A stretch of DNA of 64,000 nucleotides, taken from contig NZ_JAGSYE010000003.1 of assembly GCF_025685565.1 (NCBI RefSeq), positions 248,001-312,000 of the forward strand. Reading direction: 5' to 3'. The translations under genes and the position numbers were made by a program. This stretch comes from Granulicella aggregans (GTDB taxonomy: Bacteria; Acidobacteriota; Terriglobia; Terriglobales; Acidobacteriaceae). This document shows, one piece after another, positions 1-8,759 of this stretch (position 1 is the stretch's first letter; each line of letters opens with the position of its first letter). Below the pieces are notes generated by a model. The model was not told the DNA's origin and ran no database searches. It was given only the letters and a program-made list of their open reading frames with translations.

Positions 1-211
1 GGCTGACGAACCCACCGGCAACCTCGACGCCGCCAACCAGAAGATCGTCGCCAACCTACTCGCCGAGCTCCATCGCTACGGCCACACCATTGTCATGGTC
101 ACCCACGACCCTGAGATGGCCGCCCTGGCGCAACGCAAGATCGCACTCAGCCACGGCAAGGTCTTCTGCCACCCGACGTCGTCTTCAAGAATGATTCGCC
201 TGCAGCGCTGA
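1..211 (+). CDS. ABC transporter ATP-binding protein, C-terminal fragment
   Basis: Frame 2 is open from the window edge to TGA at 209-211, giving the last 69 residues of an ABC ATPase. The visible Walker B/D-loop segment reads ADEPTGNLD and the H-loop reads VTHD. The ADEPTGNLD form is typical of the MacB/LolD/FtsE-like exporter class. The signature motif and Walker A lie outside the window. The protein would be the cytoplasmic engine of an export or lipoprotein-release complex, but the permease partner is not visible, so the substrate cannot be stated. Confidence 0.85.
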   Translation, partial: ADEPTGNLDAANQKIVANLLAELHRYGHTIVMVTHDPEMAALAQRKIALSHGKVFCHPTSSSRMIRLQR

Positions 212-239
212 CACACCCTTCGGCATCGCCGCAAGAACC

Positions 240-326
240 GTCATCCTGAGCAGAGTGCAGCGGAGTCGAAGGACCCCGACGAAGCTCGTACACGTACGAC
301 GGTCCGGACCTTTCTGCCTCGAATTC
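240..326 (+). repeat. Interspersed repeat, family B
   Basis: Starts with the family head GTCATCCTGAGC and carries the GTCGAAGGACCCCGA core and a tail ending near CCTTTCTGCCTC. It forms an inverted pair with the family B copy at 382-440, between the ABC gene and the 3' end of nadK. Confidence 0.75.
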
Positions 327-381
327 TCGCCTGCGAACCAATAGGCCGAAAGCTTCGATCGGTATGGATGACGTCAGCACC

Positions 382-440
382 CTCGGGGTCCTTCGACTCC
401 GCGTCTCGCAAACTACGCGAGCCGCTTCGCTCAGGATGAC
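382..440 (-). repeat. Interspersed repeat, family B, opposite orientation
   Basis: The minus strand reads GTCATCCTGAGCGAAGC, then a hairpin with CTCGC/GCGAG arms around GTAGTTT, then GGAGTCGAAGGACCCCGAG. It lies 20 bases beyond the stop codon of nadK. Confidence 0.75.
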
Positions 441-459
441 GGGGTATGGGTATTGGAGA

Positions 460-1335
460 TCAACCCCACTTCAACTTCGACCGCAGCACATTAAACAATC
501 CATTCGGCCGCAGCCTCAACAGCCTCACGCTGTACTCCGACTTACAACAACTGATGCTGTCCCCGCGATGAATCTCCACCGCCTCCTGGCCATCCACCGT
601 CAGGAAGGTCTGGCTGGGCACTCCCTCAAGGTGCACACTGATCGTCGACTCCCCCGGCACCACGATCGGACGAATCGTCAACAAATGCGGGCATATCGGC
701 GTCACCATCATGGCATCGACGCTGGGCATGACGATCGGCCCATCCGCAGCGAGATTGTAAGCAGTAGAACCCGTCGGCGTAGAAACAATCACACCATCCG
801 CACGGAACGAAGCGACAAACTGGTTATCCAGCGCCACGATAAAGTTCGCCATGCGCGCAATCGCGCCCTTCGCCACAACGGCGTCATTCAACGCATCCCA
901 CTTCTGGAAGAGCTGCCCATCGCGGTGGAGCTCAATCCGCATCATGCTGCGCAACTCGATGCCCGCGCAGTTCTCGCACCACGCTTCGAGGGTCGTATAG
1001 AGCTCGGCCAGCGGGATCTCGGTCAGAAATCCCAACGACCCAAGATTCACGCTCAGTATGGGAACCGTCGTCTTGGCAAACGCGCGCGCGGCAGAGAGTA
1101 GCGTCCCATCGCCACCCAGAACGATCACAAGGTCCGGATTCTGCTCCGGCATCTCTTCGCGGTCGATCGGGTCCGACGCGTCAATGTAGTGCGCGCTGTC
1201 CGGGTCAACGATGGAGTTATATCCACGGCGGGAGAGCCACGCGATCAGATCAGGAAGAATCGTCCTGAGCTCAGGCTTCTGCGGTTTTGAGATGATAGCG
1301 GCCAGGTGCATCTGCTTTAGTGTAACGGCTTTCAC
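460..1335 (-). CDS. nadK: NAD kinase
   Basis: Cytosolic ATP-dependent NAD kinase that makes NADP+. The 291-residue length fits the family. The diagnostic GGDGT motif is at residues 74-78 and is followed by the LGSLGFLTEI strand. A TPTGSTAYNLAADGP segment near residue 190 belongs to the NAD-binding domain. The ATG overlaps the stop of the upstream tlyA gene by four bases, so the two are probably translationally coupled. tlyA-nadK pairs are common in bacteria. Confidence 0.96.
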   Translation of the reverse strand: MKAVTLKQMHLAAIISKPQKPELRTILPDLIAWLSRRGYNSIVDPDSAHYIDASDPIDREEMPEQNPDLVIVLGGDGTLLSAARAFAKTTVPILSVNLGSLGFLTEIPLAELYTTLEAWCENCAGIELRSMMRIELHRDGQLFQKWDALNDAVVAKGAIARMANFIVALDNQFVASFRADGVIVSTPTGSTAYNLAADGPIVMPSVDAMMVTPICPHLLTIRPIVVPGESTISVHLEGVPSQTFLTVDGQEAVEIHRGDSISCCKSEYSVRLLRLRPNGLFNVLRSKLKWG

Positions 1336-2093
1336 CTTCTTTGCACGTCATCCGCCTTGCCCTCGAACAACACGTGCAGCAGATATTCATGATTGCCTTC
1401 CATCCCGCGGATCGGCGAATCGATCACCTCAAGCGCACAGCCGCCCAGCGACTCCGCGCACTCCCACACGCGCTCAATCGCGTACTTTCGCGCGTCGGGA
1501 TCGCGAACGATTCCCCCCTTGCCGACGTTCTCCCGGCCCGCTTCAAACTGCGGCTTTACCAGCACCACTGCCTCGCCCTGCCAGCGCTCGCCCGGCAGCG
1601 CAAGGGCCCCGACTACCGCAGGCAGCACCAGGGTCGCCGAGATGAAAGAGACGTCCATGGCAAGAAAGACCGGCGTATCGGCGGGGTCTTCACGGACCAA
1701 CTCGCCTTCATTCAGCAGCCTTGCGTTCGTCCGCTCGCGAAGAGTCACTCGCTCGTCATGCCGGAACTTCTCCGCGATCTGCCCATAGCCTGTATCCACA
1801 GCGAGAACGCTGCGGGCTCCAGCCTGCAGCATGCAGTCCGTAAACCCTCCGGTGGAAGCTCCCACGTCGATGCAGGCGAGGCCCGCCACGTCGATCTTCC
1901 AATAGTCGAGAGCCTTCTCGAGCTTTAGGCCGCCCCGGCTCACGTACTTGAGATCGTCGCCGAGCATACGGATGGTAACGTCGCCTGCAACCGCCGTTCC
2001 GGGCTTGTCGATGCGCTGTTCATTCACCAGCACGCGCCCGGCGAGTATCATCGCCTGCGCCCGCTCCCGCGACACCACGTGGCCGCCCTCCAC
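1332..2093 (-). CDS. tlyA: TlyA family rRNA methyltransferase / S4-domain protein
   Basis: Predicted 2'-O-methyltransferase acting on rRNA (TlyA/RrmJ-like). It has an N-terminal S4 RNA-binding domain, a SAM-binding motif CIDVGASTGGFTD at about residues 74-86 and the conserved AMDVSFIS segment. The start given is GTG at 2093, the first conventional start codon in frame. The S4 domain clearly extends upstream: the preceding in-frame codons read KVRLDKLLV, which is the normal first helix. The frame stays open past an AGGAG-like site at about 2144-2150, followed eight bases later by ATC (2135). A non-AUG start there is possible. Confidence 0.9.
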   Translation of the reverse strand: MEGGHVVSRERAQAMILAGRVLVNEQRIDKPGTAVAGDVTIRMLGDDLKYVSRGGLKLEKALDYWKIDVAGLACIDVGASTGGFTDCMLQAGARSVLAVDTGYGQIAEKFRHDERVTLRERTNARLLNEGELVREDPADTPVFLAMDVSFISATLVLPAVVGALALPGERWQGEAVVLVKPQFEAGRENVGKGGIVRDPDARKYAIERVWECAESLGGCALEVIDSPIRGMEGNHEYLLHVLFEGKADDVQRR

Positions 2094-2415
2094 CAGCAGC
2101 TTATCGAGCCGAACCTTCCCAATCGCCTCTTTGATAGCACCTTCTCCTCTGAAACCCGCAAGAACGTCATCTCGACCGAAGCGACGTGGCTATATCACGT
2201 CGCGTAGTGGAGAGACTCGCATGTCGCGCCGCATGCGCTCTTTGACAAGGCTACACCTCCGCACTTTCTATAACGTCTTCCAACGATTGCAGTTATCATG
2301 GTCTGGTTGCGGACACACACGTGACCTTTGCGCCATCCTTCGATCACCGAAGTTGCATGGGTTGCAGGTATTTGCAGATTTCAAGGCAATCCGATCTTTT
2401 TGTGGGTGCGTTCTT
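2094..2415. other. Divergent intergenic region
   Basis: This stretch separates tlyA (minus) from the sigma-factor gene (plus). It holds the true N-terminal codons of tlyA next to that gene, a family A repeat at 2166-2216, and about 200 bases in which I find no convincing promoter. Confidence 0.6.
2166..2216 (+). repeat. Interspersed repeat, family A, with hairpin
   Basis: Head GTCATCTCGACCGAAGC is followed by a perfect hairpin (GCGACGTG / CACGTCGC, loop GCTATAT) and then the family tail GTAGTGGAGAGAC. Confidence 0.85.
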
Positions 2416-2982
2416 ATGTACAGAGACACGGGTTTGTTGAACATTCCTCCACCGTCGATGCAGGAGGATGCACATCTCCTCTCACTCGTTCAGCGGGGCG
2501 ATGAACGAGCCATGGCTTCGTTGTACGACCGATATTCGAAGGTCGTCTACTCAGTCGCACTTCGGGTGCTTCGCGACCCGGCTGCGGCCGAAGACGTCCT
2601 ACAGGAAATTTTTATGCAGGTTTGGCGAAATCCCGATAGCTTCATCGCGACAAGAGGCAGCCTTGGTGGCTGGCTCGCCGTCGTCTCTCGGAATCGCTCG
2701 ATCGATGCTCTGCGCAGAAGGCGGCCCACGGAAGACGTCGAAGACGTCGCCCTCGCCGCTCCCTGCGATCTCGGCAATGAAGCCGAGCGAAATATCATGA
2801 TGGAGAAAGCCCGGCTCGTGATCCACAAGTTGCCCGCCGAACAGCGCAAAACACTTGAGATGGCCTTCTTTGACGGCCTCACCCACTCCGAGATCGCGGA
2901 GATGACAGGCGATCCTCTTGGCACCGTGAAAACACGCATCCGCAGCGCGCTCCTGACGCTGAGAAAGGCCTTCCAGTCATGA
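2416..2982 (+). CDS. ECF-type RNA polymerase sigma factor
   Basis: Alternative sigma factor of about 188 residues in the SigK/RpoE-like ECF group. Region 2 contains AAEDVLQEIFMQVWRN, and region 4 contains the helix-turn-helix LTHSEIAEMTGDPLGTVKTR. The open frame begins far upstream; ATG 2416 is chosen because homology begins just after it, and ATG 2458 is an alternative. The stop overlaps the start of the anti-sigma gene (ATGA), so the two are made together and the sigma factor is probably held inactive by its neighbour. Confidence 0.92.
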   Translation: MYRDTGLLNIPPPSMQEDAHLLSLVQRGDERAMASLYDRYSKVVYSVALRVLRDPAAAEDVLQEIFMQVWRNPDSFIATRGSLGGWLAVVSRNRSIDALRRRRPTEDVEDVALAAPCDLGNEAERNIMMEKARLVIHKLPAEQRKTLEMAFFDGLTHSEIAEMTGDPLGTVKTRIRSALLTLRKAFQS

Positions 2983-3845
2983 GTGCAAACAACCAGAACG
3001 GTAATAATCATGTCGAACACGACGATCTCGCGCTCTACGCCATGCACTTCCTGACTGAGCAGGAGGCCGAAGCCGTCGAGGCTCACATCGATACCTGCGC
3101 CGGTTGCACCGACGCGATCGCTCTCCTGCGTGGAGATCTCGCGGCCCTCGCCGTCACTGCGGAGATGGTCACCCCGCCAGCCGCGGCCCGCCAGAGGTTC
3201 ATGACCCAGGTCGCCCGCGAGAAGAAGATCATCCCCTTCGACCGGCCTGTCCATCAGGATCTCGGCAGCCCTCTTGCCGACCACATCGCCATCGGCGATG
3301 AGGTCGTCGCGCAGCATACCTCCGCCGCCCGGGTTCTGCCCTGGGTCAGTTGGGTAGGCTGGGCAGTCGCTGCCGGAGTCACGGTGCTGGCTACAGACCT
3401 CTACCGGGACCGCGACCTGCTCCGCTCCGCCGTCGCACAGCAAGCAACGCAGATATCGACTCTGTCTACGGACGCGCAAAGGGAGCGGTCCATCATGGGC
3501 GCTCTCACAGACCCTGATGCGATGCGCGTGACCCTCGTCAAGACCCCCTCGAAGACGACCCCGATTGGAAGGGCCTCCTACGTAGCCGGCAAGGGCGCGC
3601 TGCTCTTCACTGCAAGCAATCTCGATCCACTCGATCCGTCCAAGACCTACGAGCTTTGGATCATCCCAGCCGACGGAACCAGCCCCATTCCCGCTGGCAC
3701 CTTCAGCCCCGACATGCACGGAGACGCAGCTCTGGTCATGCCGGACATCCCCAAGGGGATCATCGCCAAGGCCTTCGGCATCACCGTGGAAGACCAGGGC
3801 GGCTCGCTTAAGCCCACTTCGCCTATCGTCCTTCAGGGCGAATAA
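2979..3845 (+). CDS. Anti-sigma factor, RskA-like, with zinc-finger motif
   Basis: Membrane-anchored regulator of 288 residues. The cytoplasmic N-terminus carries the zinc anti-sigma signature H-x3-C-x2-C (HIDTCAGC). One transmembrane helix lies around residues 118-135 (WVGWAVAAGVTVLA). The periplasmic C-terminal half matches the anti-sigma-K (RskA) domain: ALLFTASNLDPLDPSKTYEL and the LWIIPADG strand. Its overlap with the sigma gene indicates the two form a pair. The signal that releases the sigma factor is not evident. Confidence 0.9.
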   Translation: MSANNQNGNNHVEHDDLALYAMHFLTEQEAEAVEAHIDTCAGCTDAIALLRGDLAALAVTAEMVTPPAAARQRFMTQVAREKKIIPFDRPVHQDLGSPLADHIAIGDEVVAQHTSAARVLPWVSWVGWAVAAGVTVLATDLYRDRDLLRSAVAQQATQISTLSTDAQRERSIMGALTDPDAMRVTLVKTPSKTTPIGRASYVAGKGALLFTASNLDPLDPSKTYELWIIPADGTSPIPAGTFSPDMHGDAALVMPDIPKGIIAKAFGITVEDQGGSLKPTSPIVLQGE

Positions 3846-3870
3846 CCAGCCAGCCTTACCCCAGACAAGA

Positions 3871-3905
3871 GAAGGCCATCCGCAAGGATGGCCTTCTTCT
3901 GCTTC
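3871..3905 (+). terminator. Rho-independent-like terminator after the anti-sigma gene
   Basis: Perfect 11-bp stem GAAGGCCATCC / GGATGGCCTTC (3871-3881 and 3886-3896) with a GCAA loop, followed by a T-rich TTCTGCTTCT. It lies 25 bases after the stop codon. It could serve both this operon and the convergent YVTN gene. Confidence 0.75.
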
Positions 3906-3937
3906 TAACGCAGAACGTACAACTCACAACGTAAAAC

Positions 3938-5278
3938 TTACTGCGCCGTCATTCTCACCTGGATCCCATATCCCTGAAGCGAGATCGCCGTATCCACCTG
4001 GTTCGTATCCGTGCGAATGACCGTCATCAGCTTGGATGTCGTTGATGTCACGTAGACCTTACCTGTCGGGGTTCCGGTCGTCACCGCCAGGAAGGTCGGG
4101 TTTGGGGTAGCGGGAACCGGGATCGTCGCCGTGACCGTGTTCGTCTTCAGGTTGATCACCGAGACCGTGCTGTCGCCCTGGTTGATCACGTAAGCCTGGG
4201 TGCCGTCCTGCAGCACACCTACCATCAGCGGATTCTTGCCCACCGGGATATTTGCCACCAGAGCGCCGAATCCCGTCGCATCGATCGGATTGTTGACGTT
4301 GCAGTTAGGATTTCCCGTCGGCGAAAGCGCGGAGCATAGCGGAATGCTGAAGATGCTCACGCTGCCGTTATCCGTTCCCGTCCCCTCGTTCGCAACCACC
4401 AGCTCGGAGAGAGTCGGAGCGAAATCGGCCCAGATCGGAGCGACCGCGTTCGGGTCCTGAATCGTGCCATTAGTCACGCCCGTGTCCAACTGGTTGTTCT
4501 GTGCGTCGATCACCGACACGGTGTTCGATCCCTGGTTCATCACAAAGGCACGCCGCGCGTCCGCTGTCATCACGCCATACACCGGATTCACGCCCACAGG
4601 CAGCGCCGTCGAGGGAGTATTGGTCGAGGTCTCGATCGGAGTCGCCGTGCCCGGAGAGCCTGCCGTTGCGCTCGGGCTAAGCGCATAGATTCGGGGCGCC
4701 GAAGCAACGCCCGCAATGTAGATCGGCGCGGCGCCCACCGGCGCAAGCTCCTGTCGTAGCGTGAGAGGGCTGCCTGCAAGCTCTGCAACAGAGGCGCGCC
4801 CCGGCTGCGTGATGTACGTATAGGTTCCTTGCGGAAAGATGCTCGTCGGAAGCGGCGCACCAGTAGGATTCTGCAGCAACGTCGTCTGCTGAACGGCACT
4901 CGACAAGAGGCTCGTCGAGATACCGAAGGAGTTCACCGTCCCATCCTGGTTCAGCGTGATGCCCGTCGATCCGCTCGCACCCAGGATCAGGTAGTACGGC
5001 TTCACCCCGATATTCGCGGTGATCAGCACGGTGTCGCCGGAAAAGTCGACAAACGTGACCAGGCCAGGCAGCGTGCCGTTCGGGTCACCAAGGTTCGGAT
5101 CGGAGATAGCCACCGCGTACTTCGTCGGCTGACCGGCCGGCCCTACCGGGTTGATCGCCGTGATTACCGGGCGGTAGTTATTCCCGCATCCAACAACCGA
5201 AAACAACCCCATAACGAGTGCCGCCGTCGCTGTGCGACGGCCGTAACGTGTGACTGCTGGCCGCAAACTCTGCGACAC
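3938..5278 (-). CDS. YVTN-type beta-propeller lipoprotein
   Basis: Secreted or envelope protein of 446 residues. The chosen start is GTG 5278, preceded by AGGGA with correct spacing. It yields a basic N-terminus (RYGRR), a hydrophobic stretch and a lipobox ending VVGC, typical of a lipoprotein signal. The frame upstream of 5278 lacks any sensible protein. The C-terminal two thirds contain YVTN propeller repeats such as AYVINQGDSTVSVINLKTN, AFVMNQGSNTVSVIDAQNN and KVYVTSTTSKLMTVI. The role is unknown; such proteins are plentiful in Acidobacteria. Confidence 0.85.
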   Translation of the reverse strand: MSQSLRPAVTRYGRRTATAALVMGLFSVVGCGNNYRPVITAINPVGPAGQPTKYAVAISDPNLGDPNGTLPGLVTFVDFSGDTVLITANIGVKPYYLILGASGSTGITLNQDGTVNSFGISTSLLSSAVQQTTLLQNPTGAPLPTSIFPQGTYTYITQPGRASVAELAGSPLTLRQELAPVGAAPIYIAGVASAPRIYALSPSATAGSPGTATPIETSTNTPSTALPVGVNPVYGVMTADARRAFVMNQGSNTVSVIDAQNNQLDTGVTNGTIQDPNAVAPIWADFAPTLSELVVANEGTGTDNGSVSIFSIPLCSALSPTGNPNCNVNNPIDATGFGALVANIPVGKNPLMVGVLQDGTQAYVINQGDSTVSVINLKTNTVTATIPVPATPNPTFLAVTTGTPTGKVYVTSTTSKLMTVIRTDTNQVDTAISLQGYGIQVRMTAQ

Positions 5279-5393
5279 CTTGTTCCCTGCCGACGTCTGA
5301 TTCCCTGCTAATTGCAAAAGTGCTCCCACGGTACCGCTGGTGTTGGCTATGCTCAAGTCACGATTGTAAATCACCGAACAGGACTGCCGCGGA

Positions 5394-6332
5394 ATGAAGA
5401 GTGAAATGAGCGAGCGCCCCGGCGCAGGGCGTGCTATCCAAACCAGGCGGTTGAAGCCCGTCCCCGCCTCGCGCGACCGCAAGCAGAGTGACCTGCTCAC
5501 CGGCGCCGTAGGCTTCCTGCTGATCATCAAGCTAGCCGTCGAATCCTGGCGGCTCCACGGCATCGGCCCGTTCCACAAATCCTTCTACGCCGCCTGCGTC
5601 TTCAGCCTCCTCTTTGCCTTCTTCGTCTGGGTCGTCCGCTCCGCCACGGCACCCGCAGCAGCCATGGGCGGTGTCATCTGTATGGACCTGTTGTTGCGCC
5701 AGAGAGATGGCTTTGACGCCCAGAACTCCGCCATCGTCTCTTTGATCTTGCTCTTCATCCTCACCTTCGCCGCAACCCGGTTCGGTCGCTCGCGCAAAGA
5801 GTCACTGGGCGTCGCGGAACGCCGAACCGGCAGGTGCGCCTCGCAGGTCATCGCCAACCTCGGTGCGGCTGGTTTGCTCGCTGCTACGGGATCTCAGGGA
5901 ACCGCTATCTCCACTCTCGGCCTCGCTGCCTGCGTCGCCGCTCTCGCCGAGGCCACCGCAGACACCGTCTCCTCAGAGATCGGTCAGGCGCTGGCCGGCA
6001 CTCGCTTTGGAGCGACGATTCTCATCACCTCCGGCCGCGCAGTTCCGCCCGGCACCGATGGAGGCATCAGCCTTGCGGGGACTTTCGCAGGCATTCTTGC
6101 GGCTGCCCTGGTCGTCATGGTCAGCCCGTTCGCCTATACCTTCGGGCCCGCACTCTGCATCTTCTCGGGAGCCCTCGCGGGACTGATCTTCGACAGCGTC
6201 CTCGGAGCGACCGTCGAACGCAAAGGCTGGCTCAATAACGACCTGGTCAACTTCGCATCCACGCTGCTGGCTGCCGCCGTGGCCTGGGCCGCTCATGCTC
6301 TCCTGCTGCCGATCACTTCGACGCAGCTTTAG
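5394..6332 (+). CDS. DUF92 family integral membrane protein
   Basis: Polytopic membrane protein of 312 residues matching the DUF92/TIGR00297 family, whose plant member VTE6 is a phytyl-phosphate kinase. The conserved segments LAEATADTVSSEIGQAL and the PGTDGGISLAGT region are both present, with many Ala/Leu/Val-rich helices. The bacterial function is not established. Start choice between 5394 and the ATG at 5409 is uncertain. Confidence 0.87.
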   Translation: MKSEMSERPGAGRAIQTRRLKPVPASRDRKQSDLLTGAVGFLLIIKLAVESWRLHGIGPFHKSFYAACVFSLLFAFFVWVVRSATAPAAAMGGVICMDLLLRQRDGFDAQNSAIVSLILLFILTFAATRFGRSRKESLGVAERRTGRCASQVIANLGAAGLLAATGSQGTAISTLGLAACVAALAEATADTVSSEIGQALAGTRFGATILITSGRAVPPGTDGGISLAGTFAGILAAALVVMVSPFAYTFGPALCIFSGALAGLIFDSVLGATVERKGWLNNDLVNFASTLLAAAVAWAAHALLLPITSTQL

Positions 6333-6350
6333 TTCTGGAACCTGTCGCGG

Positions 6351-7019
6351 CTAGAGTTCGTCCTTGTTCTCCAGCCACCGGTGCACCCAGCTAGCATGAA
6401 GATTCAACCGCAGCGAAGTATAGCTCAACATCTCGTGCACATACCGACGAAGCATCTCAAAGTCGCTTACATGCCCCACAGCCGGTCGCGGAGACGTATA
6501 CACATCCAGCCCCGCCGCCTTGCATAGCTCCCGGATGCGAAACAGGTGCGTCCCATCTGACACCACCACGATCTTCTCCAGCCCGTCCGCCTGCGCAATC
6601 GCAGCCAGCCGCTGCACCTGCTGCTCCGTGTCGACCGACCGCGTCTCCGCGATGATCTTGTCGTACGGAACGCCGTTCGCCAGCAGATAATCCCTGCCGA
6701 CTCCACCCTCGGTCGTGCCGGAGTCCTTATCCCCGCCGCCACCGAGCGTGATGACTAACGGAGCGATCTGCTTCTTGTATAACTCCACCGCATGGTCCAA
6801 ACGCGCATGGAGCACCGGCGAAGGATGCCCTGAATACTCCGCCGCGCCAAACACCGCGATCGCGTCCGCAGGCTGCGCATGGTCTTCGCGAGCCACCGTG
6901 TCGATCTGCAGATACACCCAGCCAAACCAGCCCAGCGCCCCCAGCAGAACCAGCCCCACCACCCTCCGCAGAAAATTCCCGGAGGCGCGGCTTCGAGTTG
7001 GAACAGTGGGAGAAGTCAT
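6351..7019 (-). CDS. YdcF/SanA-like DUF218 protein
   Basis: Membrane-anchored protein of 222 residues. One N-terminal transmembrane helix (VVGLVLLGALGWFGWVYL) is followed by the DUF218 fold: ADAIAVFGA, an LVITLGGGG strand, and ETRSVDTEQQ matching the conserved E..S..T.E motif. Members include SanA and ElyC, linked to envelope integrity. It lies 48 bases downstream of tsaC on the same strand. Confidence 0.88.
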   Translation of the reverse strand: MTSPTVPTRSRASGNFLRRVVGLVLLGALGWFGWVYLQIDTVAREDHAQPADAIAVFGAAEYSGHPSPVLHARLDHAVELYKKQIAPLVITLGGGGDKDSGTTEGGVGRDYLLANGVPYDKIIAETRSVDTEQQVQRLAAIAQADGLEKIVVVSDGTHLFRIRELCKAAGLDVYTSPRPAVGHVSDFEMLRRYVHEMLSYTSLRLNLHASWVHRWLENKDEL

Positions 7020-7067
7020 TCAGGTAAGCCTTGAGTATAAGTTCAGCGCTCTTGAGCGGCTACGCCT

Positions 7068-7712
7068 CTAACGTTGCAGCGTCAGCGCAATCTCGTGGGT
7101 CGCAATCGCTCCCTCGCGCACAATCATCCACGAGTTCCCGCCGCCCGAAAGGTCCACAATCGTCGTCGGAATCGCTCGCGCCGTCGGGCCGCCATCCACG
7201 ATCAACGGAATCTGGTCTCCCAACTGGTCGCGCACGCAATTCGCATACGTACACTCCGGATATCCGCTCAGGTTTGCGGAGGTCGCCGTAATCGGCAGCC
7301 CCAGCTTCGCCACCACCGCCCGCGAGATCGCAGCCTCTGGAACCCGCAGCGCGACATTGCCCGTGTTCGCAGTCACCCGCAGCGGCAGCTTGCCGCCCGC
7401 CTTCACGATGATCGTCAGCGGCCCCGGCCAGAACTTCTCCGCCAGCCGGTCGAACGCCGTGTCGATCTCGCGTGCCAGCTCATACGCCTGCGCCACCTCG
7501 GAGATCAGTAGCGAAAGCGGCTTGTGCCGCGCCCGCGTCTTGATCTCGTAGATCCGGTCCACCGCCCGCAGGTTCACCGGATCGACCGCAAGCCCATAGA
7601 ACGTGTCCGTCGGCAGCGCGACTACCTGGCCCATATTCAGGCTGTCCACAACCGTCTTGACGAGCGCCGGTTCCGGTTCGTCGGGATGAATCCGCAAAAT
7701 CTCAGCCGTCAA
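7068..7712 (-). CDS. tsaC: L-threonylcarbamoyladenylate synthase (Sua5/YrdC/YwlC)
   Basis: Makes threonylcarbamoyl-AMP from threonine, bicarbonate and ATP for the t6A37 modification of tRNA. The 214-residue protein is a single YrdC domain with the expected PTDTFYGLAVD segment, KTRARHKPLSLL, the PGPLTIIVKA strand and PITATSANLSGYPE. No Sua5 C-terminal domain is present, so it is the short TsaC form. Confidence 0.94.
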   Translation of the reverse strand: MTAEILRIHPDEPEPALVKTVVDSLNMGQVVALPTDTFYGLAVDPVNLRAVDRIYEIKTRARHKPLSLLISEVAQAYELAREIDTAFDRLAEKFWPGPLTIIVKAGGKLPLRVTANTGNVALRVPEAAISRAVVAKLGLPITATSANLSGYPECTYANCVRDQLGDQIPLIVDGGPTARAIPTTIVDLSGGGNSWMIVREGAIATHEIALTLQR

Positions 7713-7752
7713 TCGCTACTCCTTCGCTAATCCTCGTTGCCTGTTTTGAAAC

Positions 7753-7812
7753 GTCATCTCGACCGGAGCATTGCGGCCTCATCGCAATGCGTAGTGGAGA
7801 GCGCCCCGCATT
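7753..7812 (+). repeat. Interspersed repeat, family A, with hairpin
   Basis: GTCATCTCGACCGGA head; hairpin GCATTGCG / CGCAATGC with loop GCCTCAT; tail GTAGTGGAGAG ending CCCCGCATTT. It lies between the divergent tsaC and HAD genes. Confidence 0.88.
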
Positions 7813-7897
7813 TAAATCTCACTCGGCACAGAACCCTAGCATAACGCCCGCACCCGTCATCAGCCACACCCTCGCCCGAATCTGAGACCATACCAAC

Positions 7898-8497
7898 ATG
7901 AAGCTAGCCATCCCCAACCACCCCTTCAAGGCCTATCTCTTCGACTGCGACGGCACTATCGCCGACTCAATGCCCCTCCATTTCGTCGCCTGGTCAAAGG
8001 CCCTACGCGAGTGGGAGTGCGCCTTCGCCGAAGAGCAGTTCTACGCCTGGGGCGGCCGCCCTGTCGACGAGATCATCCGCGCCCTCAACGAAGCCCAGGG
8101 CCTGCACATGCCCGTCGACGAAGTCATGCAGCGCAAGGAAGCTCTCTTCATCGACATGCTCCCGCAGCTCCAAGGTGTCCCCGAAGTCCTCGAACACATC
8201 GAGCACAGTTATGGCAAAATCCCCTTCGCCGTCGTCTCCGGCGGCCCGCGTCACTCCGTCGAAGCCTCGCTCAACACCCTCGGCATCCGCGACCGCTTCG
8301 AACTCCTCGTCTGCGCCGGCGAGTACGCCAAAGGCAAGCCCCACCCGGAACCATTCCTCAAAGCCGCCAGCCTCCTCAACATCGCCCCTGAAGACTGCCT
8401 CGTCTTCGAAGATGCCGATCCCGGCATCGCTGCCGCCGAAGCCGCCGGAATGCAGTGGGTCAAGATCGATTCCCCCATGGTCCGCGCAGCCAGATAG
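7898..8497 (+). CDS. HAD-superfamily phosphatase, YqaB / beta-phosphoglucomutase-like
   Basis: Cytosolic phosphotransferase of 199 residues. Motif I is FDCDGTIADS at residues 14-23, followed by the helical cap (MPLHFVAWSKAL). Motif II is VVSGG, motif III is the GKPHPEPF lysine loop, and motif IV is VFEDADPGI. This order and the length fit the sugar-phosphate phosphatases related to E. coli YqaB. The substrate is not known. Confidence 0.9.
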   Translation: MKLAIPNHPFKAYLFDCDGTIADSMPLHFVAWSKALREWECAFAEEQFYAWGGRPVDEIIRALNEAQGLHMPVDEVMQRKEALFIDMLPQLQGVPEVLEHIEHSYGKIPFAVVSGGPRHSVEASLNTLGIRDRFELLVCAGEYAKGKPHPEPFLKAASLLNIAPEDCLVFEDADPGIAAAEAAGMQWVKIDSPMVRAAR

Positions 8498-8506
8498 CCA
8501 CAATCT

Positions 8507-8545
8507 GGGGGACCCATATCTGGCAGCTTCATCGCCAGATGTGGG
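8507..8545 (+). repeat. Interspersed repeat, family C
   Basis: Arms CCCATATCTGGC and GCCAGATGTGGG around AGCTTCATC, just after the stop of the HAD gene. Confidence 0.85.
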
Positions 8546-8601
8546 AATACGGACACCACAGACCGGGGTGCGGCCCATGTCACATGAAATCCCTCCACGC
8601 C

Positions 8602-8666
8602 GGGTGCCCCACCCATCGCGCTCTTGCCTCTCGCGATGGGTGGGATATTCGTGCGAAGCACCAACC
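8602..8666 (+). repeat. Interspersed repeat, family C, with tail hairpin
   Basis: GGGTGCCCC head; CCACCCATCGC / GCGATGGGTGG stem with a longer loop; then the tail TATTCGTGCGAAGCACCAACC, a slightly broken TTCGTGC/GCACGAA inverted repeat. Confidence 0.85.
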
Positions 8667-8759
8667 GCTTTCACTCCGCCCCCCCCAATCCTTGTCATCT
8701 GTTGTCTTTACTAACCCCTACAACCTACCCCCTACACCCTTCTCCCCTACAATCCCTCC

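Noticed and set aside
364-1101. Long plus-strand frame opposite nadK
   Set aside because: It is antisense to a confident NAD kinase and its translation is Arg/His-rich low-quality sequence typical of GC-rich shadow frames.
2547-3719. 390-codon minus frame opposite the sigma/anti-sigma pair
   Set aside because: Shadow of two well-supported, overlapping genes.
5279-5578. N-terminal 100 codons of the open frame before the YVTN lipoprotein
   Set aside because: A GTG with a good ribosome-binding site at 5278 gives a proper lipoprotein signal, while the upstream part overlaps the divergent DUF92 gene and has no protein character.
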